Source: an uncultured Bacillus sp. | GTDB lineage: Bacteria > Bacillota > Bacilli > Bacillales > Cytobacillaceae | Assembly: GCA_937902115.1 (NCBI GenBank) | Contig: CALGSR010000093.1 | Span: 1 to 9,936 of the forward strand | Length of the DNA: 9,936 nucleotides | Direction of reading: 5' to 3' | Shown here: positions 5,679 through 9,936 of the stretch, piece after piece | How the letters are laid out: every line of letters begins with the position of its first letter | Numbering within the stretch: position 1 is the stretch's first letter | Position numbers and translations under genes: made by a program | Notes under the pieces: model-generated | Seen by the model: only the letters and a program-made list of their open reading frames with translations | Database searches by the model: none | Told to the model about the DNA's origin: nothing

Positions 5679-7331
5679 TTAGAATCCTGTGATAGCTACC
5701 ACTGCCGGTCTTGGGATGCTATCGCCTTTGCGGTGCGGCCACATGCTTGTCGGATTTTTGGCATCTTCTGTTTCTTCCCCTGGATGCTGAACAGATAAGA
5801 ATAATGTTGTCTCATCCGGTGTAAAGCATGGACCAGTCATTTCTGCTTCTAATGGTGCTGAAGCAAATTGGTATGCTTCACCTACTTCATCTTCTTTCAC
5901 ATTTTTGTGTGGCATTGTCGGGATAACAAACATACCGTTATTTTTAAAGTGTTTGTAGATGCCTTCATTCAGCTTGCTTGAAGAAATATCGGTAACGGTC
6001 CAAAGATTACTTTGGGAATCAAATGTTAGGTTATCCGGTGCACTGAATCCACTTTGTTTTCCACCTGCTGCGAAAATTTCATAATCAAATGTCAATGAAC
6101 CAAGATCATAGTTGTCTTCGATAAATCTTGTAATATGTCCGTGGAAGTTTCCGTGTTTAGAGTTGTTTGTATGAGCAATATACAATGTGTTATCAACCGG
6201 ATGAATTTCAACATCTTCCGGACGGTCAGTTGGTGTTCCGCCAACGATCAGGGCTGCTTCATCACAGTAAACAAGAACGTCTGCCTGTGTTTTGAATTTA
6301 TCAAGAATTTCTTTTTTACCTTTTGCACCTTTGTGGACCTCTTCAACTGTTAATGGTACCCATTTACCAGAACCCATATTAGCCACATATAAGGTACCTT
6401 CTTCTAATAGGGCTGAGTTTGCAATACCTGCAGACTCTACATATTTATTTTTACTAATAAATTTATAAACACATGCATCTGTCTTGTCATCACCCATATA
6501 CACTACTACATGGCCGTCTTTTGTAAGACCCATGGCAGCATTTTCATGGTGAAAACGGCCTAATGCTGTATGTTTGCGTACTTTAAAATCAGAATTGAAT
6601 GGATCAATTTCAACAATCCAGCCATATTGCGTTTCATTCAAGCCGCACGCTTTAGATGTAGACTCATAGTTTTCCTCAGCGGATAGAACCGTATTCCATA
6701 ATGTTTTACCTCCGGAACAGTTAGCAAATGTTCCTTTGATTTGGGTTGCACCACCGATAGCCTGTGCTCCTCTTGCAGGACCTGTTACATCAAACATCGT
6801 TAAACCTGATACACGGCGGGCATATTTAGAAGTCGTATCCATTTTCCAACCGCCTTTTCGATCGCCGACTACTTCAATAATGGAACCGCCTTGCACATAC
6901 AGCATTTGTTCTTGTTGCTTTACAGAATAGCCGTTAGAGCCAGCTTTTCCTGTTACAAAAACATCACTTGAATATTCATGGTTTACCCAAAGCAGTCCGC
7001 GGTTTGAAGAACCTTCAATTGGGAAATACATCGTAAAGTCATTGTTAAAGCCAAATGTATCTCCCGCTTTATTAATTTTATCTCCGTAAGCTGCGACTAC
7101 ATCATATTTATATCCCTTCGGAAGAACGATATCATCTGCATCAGATGGATCGATTGGGTTAAATTTTAATCCGGACACTTTTTTATTAAAACCTAATAAA
7201 CGATTAGCAGCTTCTGCCCCTTTTGCTTCCACTTGAGGTACTAAAGTTCCCACACCAGTAGATGCAACAGTAAGAGCCGCTACCCCTGTTCCAACATATG
7301 TCAAAAATTTACGGCGATTAATTTCGGTCAT
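5679..7331 (-). CDS. phoX: PhoX-family alkaline phosphatase, Tat-exported
   Basis: This 550-aa secreted phosphatase of the PhoX family (calcium/iron-dependent beta-propeller enzymes) releases phosphate from organic phosphoesters. Residues 5-10 are NRRKFL, a canonical twin-arginine motif, followed by a hydrophobic stretch to about residue 32 and a possible cleavage site after VEA (about 36). The mature part has the family's NCSGGKTLWNTVLSAEEN segment (204-221), HHEN (261-264), RPEDVEIHP (370-378) and GFSAPDN (428-434), which include probable metal-binding Cys, Glu, His and Asp residues. It is shorter than many PhoX proteins but reads as complete. ATG 7331 has GAGGGAG four bases upstream; ATG 7352, seven codons earlier, has none and delays the RR motif. 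PhoP-box-like repeats upstream point to phosphate-starvation control. tatA follows 109 bp downstream, with a palindromic repeat between. Confidence 0.93.
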   Translation of the reverse strand: MTEINRRKFLTYVGTGVAALTVASTGVGTLVPQVEAKGAEAANRLLGFNKKVSGLKFNPIDPSDADDIVLPKGYKYDVVAAYGDKINKAGDTFGFNNDFTMYFPIEGSSNRGLLWVNHEYSSDVFVTGKAGSNGYSVKQQEQMLYVQGGSIIEVVGDRKGGWKMDTTSKYARRVSGLTMFDVTGPARGAQAIGGATQIKGTFANCSGGKTLWNTVLSAEENYESTSKACGLNETQYGWIVEIDPFNSDFKVRKHTALGRFHHENAAMGLTKDGHVVVYMGDDKTDACVYKFISKNKYVESAGIANSALLEEGTLYVANMGSGKWVPLTVEEVHKGAKGKKEILDKFKTQADVLVYCDEAALIVGGTPTDRPEDVEIHPVDNTLYIAHTNNSKHGNFHGHITRFIEDNYDLGSLTFDYEIFAAGGKQSGFSAPDNLTFDSQSNLWTVTDISSSKLNEGIYKHFKNNGMFVIPTMPHKNVKEDEVGEAYQFASAPLEAEMTGPCFTPDETTLFLSVQHPGEETEDAKNPTSMWPHRKGDSIPRPAVVAITGF

Positions 7332-7353
7332 GTTACTCCCTCTTTCGTCCATT

Positions 7354-7429
7354 AATTTATGTTATCCCAATGAAAATAGTAATAAACGAATGTAAAGAGA
7401 GTGGTAAAAATAGATTAAGAGAATATTAA
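7354..7429 (-). promoter_or_regulatory. PhoP-box array and promoter of phoX
   Basis: On the minus strand six hexamers recur exactly every 11 bp: TTAATA (7429-7424), TTAATC (7418-7413), TTACCA (7407-7402), TTTACA (7396-7391), TTATTA (7385-7380) and TTCATT (7374-7369). The B. subtilis PhoP consensus is TT(A/T/C)ACA repeated with 5-bp gaps, which is the same period. TTTACA is a perfect match and the others partial. A possible -10, TAAATT (7359-7354), would place the nearest box at about -22, where PhoP boxes usually begin at activated promoters, and transcription would start about 16 bases before ATG 7331. Confidence 0.7.
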
Positions 7430-7477
7430 GTACTATTAATTTTTCGATAAACGAGTGTACTCTGGATAAAGACATTT

Positions 7478-7510
7478 GTCCATATTCGTTGCCAGGCACC
7501 GAATATGGAC
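7478..7510. repeat. 33-bp palindromic repeat, GCCAGGCAC family (copy B)
   Basis: Two 16-base arms pair with a single mismatch (7489/7499) around one central base, 7494: GTCCATATTCG, a TGCC/GGCA core, then CGAATATGGAC. It lies between the regulator's terminator and the phoX control region. It shares GCCAGGCAC and adjoining bases with copy A at 5612-5667. Confidence 0.7.
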
Positions 7511-7515
7511 ACCGC

Positions 7516-7544
7516 AAAAAGGGCACTGCCAAATTGACAGTGCC
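7516..7544 (-). terminator. Rho-independent terminator after the response regulator
   Basis: On the minus strand GGCACTG and CAGTGCC (within 7544-7522) pair, extended by G-U, C-G and A-T pairs to a 10-bp stem with a 3-base loop. CTTTTT follows. It starts 7 bases after the regulator's stop codon. Confidence 0.85.
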
Positions 7545-7551
7545 GGGTGTT

Positions 7552-8226
7552 TTATCTTTTTTTTAGGAGGTATTGGTTGATGGGCCGGCCAACGCCTCCG
7601 TAATGGATATGCATGTCAACTCGGCCGATTTTTTCGAGATAATCGAGATACCTGCGGACGGTAACTCTGGCTAGTCCGACTCCTGCTGCGACAGCTTCAG
7701 CAGAAAGCGGATCTGTGCATCTGGCTAAATAAGCTGTTACCTTATCCAACGTATGCTGATTCAATCCTTTTGGCAGTGCAGTTTCTTCCGCTTCATCCTG
7801 TTGGAAGAATATCTCATCTAACTCCTGCTGCGACATCGTTTCTTTTTCCAAGATTTGATTGCGAAATAATCGATATTTCTCGAGGGATTTTTTTATTCGG
7901 TCAAATTTAAACGGTTTGACAATATAATCAAAGGCTCCATTCTGAATAAATCCGCGGATGGTCCCCATATCACTTGCGGCTGTAATCGCGATAATATCCA
8001 CCTTATGTGCTTCTCTTCTAATCTTGTAAAGTGTTTCAAGCCCATCCTGTTCAGGCATATAGACATCTATAAGGATAAGATCCGGTTTTAATTCGCGAAT
8101 CAATTTTAGGCCATCTGCTCCGTTCCCCGCTAAACCGATCACGTGAAACCCGGGCACGTTATCGACAAACTGCCGGTTTACCTCCTGAACCATTAAATCA
8201 TCCTCAATTAAAACTACTTTGATCAC
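7552..8226 (-). CDS. Response regulator, DcuR/CitT/MalR type
   Basis: This 224-aa cytoplasmic regulator controls transcription in response to a C4-dicarboxylate or citrate sensor kinase. The receiver domain (about 1-120) has the acidic pair D9-D10, phospho-acceptor D54 in LILIDVYMP, T82 and K104 in VKPF. A linker with MSQQELDEIFFQ and LPKGLNQHTL is typical of the family. A C-terminal helix-turn-helix domain follows (AEAVAAGVGLARVTVRRYLDYLEKIG), ending HYGGVGRPINQYLL. The linker and end look closest to MalR and DcuR, but the exact ligand pathway is not certain. The start is GTG 8226 with GGGGGA five bases upstream. The longer frame from 8286 lies inside the kinase gene and would add 20 unrelated residues. 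It overlaps the kinase by 23 bp. All key residues are intact although the kinase is frameshifted. No transporter or metabolic target gene is in the window. Confidence 0.93.
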   Translation of the reverse strand: MIKVVLIEDDLMVQEVNRQFVDNVPGFHVIGLAGNGADGLKLIRELKPDLILIDVYMPEQDGLETLYKIRREAHKVDIIAITAASDMGTIRGFIQNGAFDYIVKPFKFDRIKKSLEKYRLFRNQILEKETMSQQELDEIFFQQDEAEETALPKGLNQHTLDKVTAYLARCTDPLSAEAVAAGVGLARVTVRRYLDYLEKIGRVDMHIHYGGVGRPINQYLLKKR

Positions 8227-9812
8227 TTTTATCCCCCATTTCAAACGTGACCGTGAAAGAAGTTCCCTGATCAACCGTAGAGTCAACTTGAATCATACCG
8301 TTCCCTTTATCAACAATCTGCTTTACAAGATAAAGGCCAAACCCTCTGCCAGTTGAAGATTTTGATGAATATCCCTTGTCGAAAATAGACAGAAGCTTGT
8401 CATCGGGAATTCCGCAGCCATTGTCCTCTACTAAAATATGAAAGAGTTTTTCTGTTTGCTGAATGCTAATATAAATCTCTTTTTCCTTTTCTAGTTGATT
8501 TTTAAATGAATCAAATGCATTTTCAATTAGATTTCCAATGATCAAAACAAAATCATGATGATCCATCCTGTGAGGAAACTTTTTCATAAAACTATGACGG
8601 TCTATTTGGACATGAATTCCCAGCTCTTTTCCGCGGCTTACCTTACTAAGCAGCAAGCCAGTGAGACTGTCGTCATTCATATGTTCACTTAAAAAGCGAG
8701 TTAACTCCCCTTGTTCTTCCGTTATATCAAAGACATACTTTAATGCTTTGTCTTTTTTATCAAGCTGAATTAATCCCGCAATGGTATGAAGTTTATTCAT
8801 ATGCTCATGATTTTGCACCCTAAGGGCACTTACGAATGCCTTTACCCCTGTCAGTTCCTCCGCAAGCTTCCTTACTTCTGTCCGATCCTGAAATATCGCA
8901 ATCGCACCTACTGTTTTCCCTTCAACCTTGATCGGTATGCGGTTGCTGAGAATCGTTAAGTTACGAATATGCAAATCTTTATTATAAATCGGCCTATTAA
9001 TCTCTAAGATTTCCAGTAAATGTGTATCAGGCAGGACATCGACGATTTTCTTTCCGATAACATCTCCTTCAATCCCAAGTATCTCCTTTGCTTTATGATT
9101 AAAAATGGTAATCACTTCATCATTATCAATAGCAATAATCCCTTCATGCATTGCATTAAATGTTTCAGTCCGCTCCACTAATAGCTTGGCAATTTCATCC
9201 GGCTCCAATTTAAACATTTGCCTTTTAATATGTCTTGCCAACAGCCAAGCCCCCCAAGCACTAAAGGCTAATGCGATCCCGATTGTAAGAAAAAGCTGGC
9301 TCCACAATGAAGAAATCATGTCAATAATCCCTGGAAGCTTATAGCCGGAAATGACAACACCGATTTGTTGATGGTTTGGATCCATAATGGGCACAAAGGC
9401 ACGAAGTGCCAATTTCGCCTTTTGCTTTCGAAGTATAGGAATGCTCGGTAAAGGCGGGACCTTCATCCGCACTGCTTGAAGGGGTACCAACCAATTCTTT
9501 ATTTGGATGAGTTAGCCGGACACGGTTCATATCAAGAACAACAATATAGTCGGCATCATTTATCATCCGCATTCTTTCAACTGTTTTCGCAAGGCTATCT
9601 ATCACTTCCGGATTTGTTTTAAAATCTATTGTTAAATTGGGAATTTCTGCAACGGTTCTCGCGGTTAACATAGCTTTTTGTTTTAACCTGTTTTCTTCCT
9701 CCTGAAAAAACTGTCCAATTAAAATAATCCCCAACAGCAGCAAGGAGAACCAGACAATATAGATAATCAGCCCGGTCATCTTCCACTGGATTGATAGTTT
9801 TCGAACCCTCAT
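8204..9812 (-). pseudogene. Sensor histidine kinase, DcuS/CitA/MalK type, frameshifted
   Basis: This membrane sensor kinase would partner the adjacent regulator. The N-terminal frame starts at ATG 9812 (AAGGGG 10 bases upstream). It gives a membrane helix at about 14-33, then an extracellular Cache/PAS-like sensor reading DYIVVLDMNRVRLTHPNKELVG and SKAKGEIGTS (to residue 137). The second frame resumes with LRAFVPIMDPNHQQIGVVISG, a second membrane helix, a PAS domain (AMHEGIIAID), the H-box QNHEHMNKLHTIAGLIQL, the N-box LIENAFDS, and the G boxes VEDNGCGIPDD and GRGFGLYLV. Joined, they make 537 aa, the normal family length, with the phospho-His near residue 337. The break lies at 9401-9407: family members read GxxGxSLRAF here, and adding one more CTTCG would restore GTSLRAF. 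The fragments overlap in different frames and the second has no ribosome-binding site (TTG 9490), so a whole kinase is unlikely. A sequencing error is the main alternative. Confidence 0.88.
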
Positions 9813-9837
9813 AGATGTATAACCCCTTTCAGAGAGG

Positions 9838-9866
9838 ATTATATGAAATGAGTAATCTATTTCATA
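9838..9866 (-). promoter_or_regulatory. Possible promoter and overlapping dyad upstream of the sensor kinase
   Basis: On the minus strand TATAAT (9843-9838) lies 25 bases before the kinase ATG. Its -35 region is poor (TTATGA at 18 bp). A perfect 8-bp dyad, TATGAAAT (9842-9849) and ATTTCATA (9859-9866) with a 9-base spacer, overlaps the -10 and lies between the -10 and -35 elements, a position suited to a regulator. The rest of 9813-9936 is very AT-rich and shows no gene. Confidence 0.4.
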
Positions 9867-9936
9867 AAATTATCATTTATTTCTAAACAATACTTAATAT
9901 TTTATATTTTCTACCTTTATAATATCATGCAACCGC

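Noticed and set aside
6135..6930. Two plus-strand open frames (72 and 64 codons) inside phoX
   Set aside because: They are antisense shadows of a well-supported phoX gene and lack starts with ribosome-binding sites.
9339..9490. Programmed frameshift joining the two kinase fragments
   Set aside because: The fragments are in different frames at GGCACTTCGTGCC, with no slippery heptamer or stimulatory hairpin; a 5-bp deletion explains the expected missing residues better.

Overview
The window looks like chromosomal DNA from an endospore-forming, low-GC member of the Bacillaceae (Bacillus sensu lato). It carries a GerA-type spore germinant-receptor operon, a YfmL-like DEAD-box RNA helicase, a PhoX phosphatase next to tatA, and a DcuS/MalK-type two-component system. 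Shine-Dalgarno sites are strong and purine rich, and TTG and GTG starts occur. No tRNA, rRNA, CRISPR array, transposase or phage gene is visible. All genes except one are on the minus strand.

Layout, left to right. (1) 1-2732, minus: a germinant-receptor operon read as small D-type subunit (76 aa), B subunit (373 aa), A subunit (435 codons, then cut by the window edge). A C subunit is not visible and may lie beyond position 1. (2) 2733-3095: a divergent intergenic region. (3) 3096-3680, plus: a 194-aa putative zinc metallopeptidase with HEFRH, probably of ImmA/IrrE type. (4) 3701-4020: a convergent region with two hairpins and a 44-aa basic gene on the minus strand, preceded by a good sigma-G-like promoter. 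(5) 4084-5217, minus: a YfmL-like helicase with its own promoter. (6) 5330-7429, minus: phoX followed by tatA. PhoX has a twin-arginine signal peptide, so TatA is part of the machine likely to export it. A row of six 11-bp-periodic PhoP-box-like hexamers lies upstream of phoX, and a strong terminator follows tatA. Related palindromic repeats built on GCCAGGCAC/GTGCCTGGC lie on both sides of phoX. (7) 7516-9866, minus: a dicarboxylate/citrate-type sensor kinase and its response regulator, overlapping by 23 bp. The kinase reading frame is broken near 9401-9407, apparently by loss of one copy of a 5-bp tandem repeat.

Three themes follow. The left part concerns spore germination and perhaps late sporulation. 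The middle is a phosphate-starvation module in which PhoP control, a Tat substrate and a Tat component sit together without tatC. The right part is a C4-dicarboxylate or citrate sensing system that appears to have lost its sensor while the regulator stays intact. I found no clearly new multi-gene system. The points most worth a second look are the kinase lesion, the phoX control region with its flanking repeats, and the small genes.
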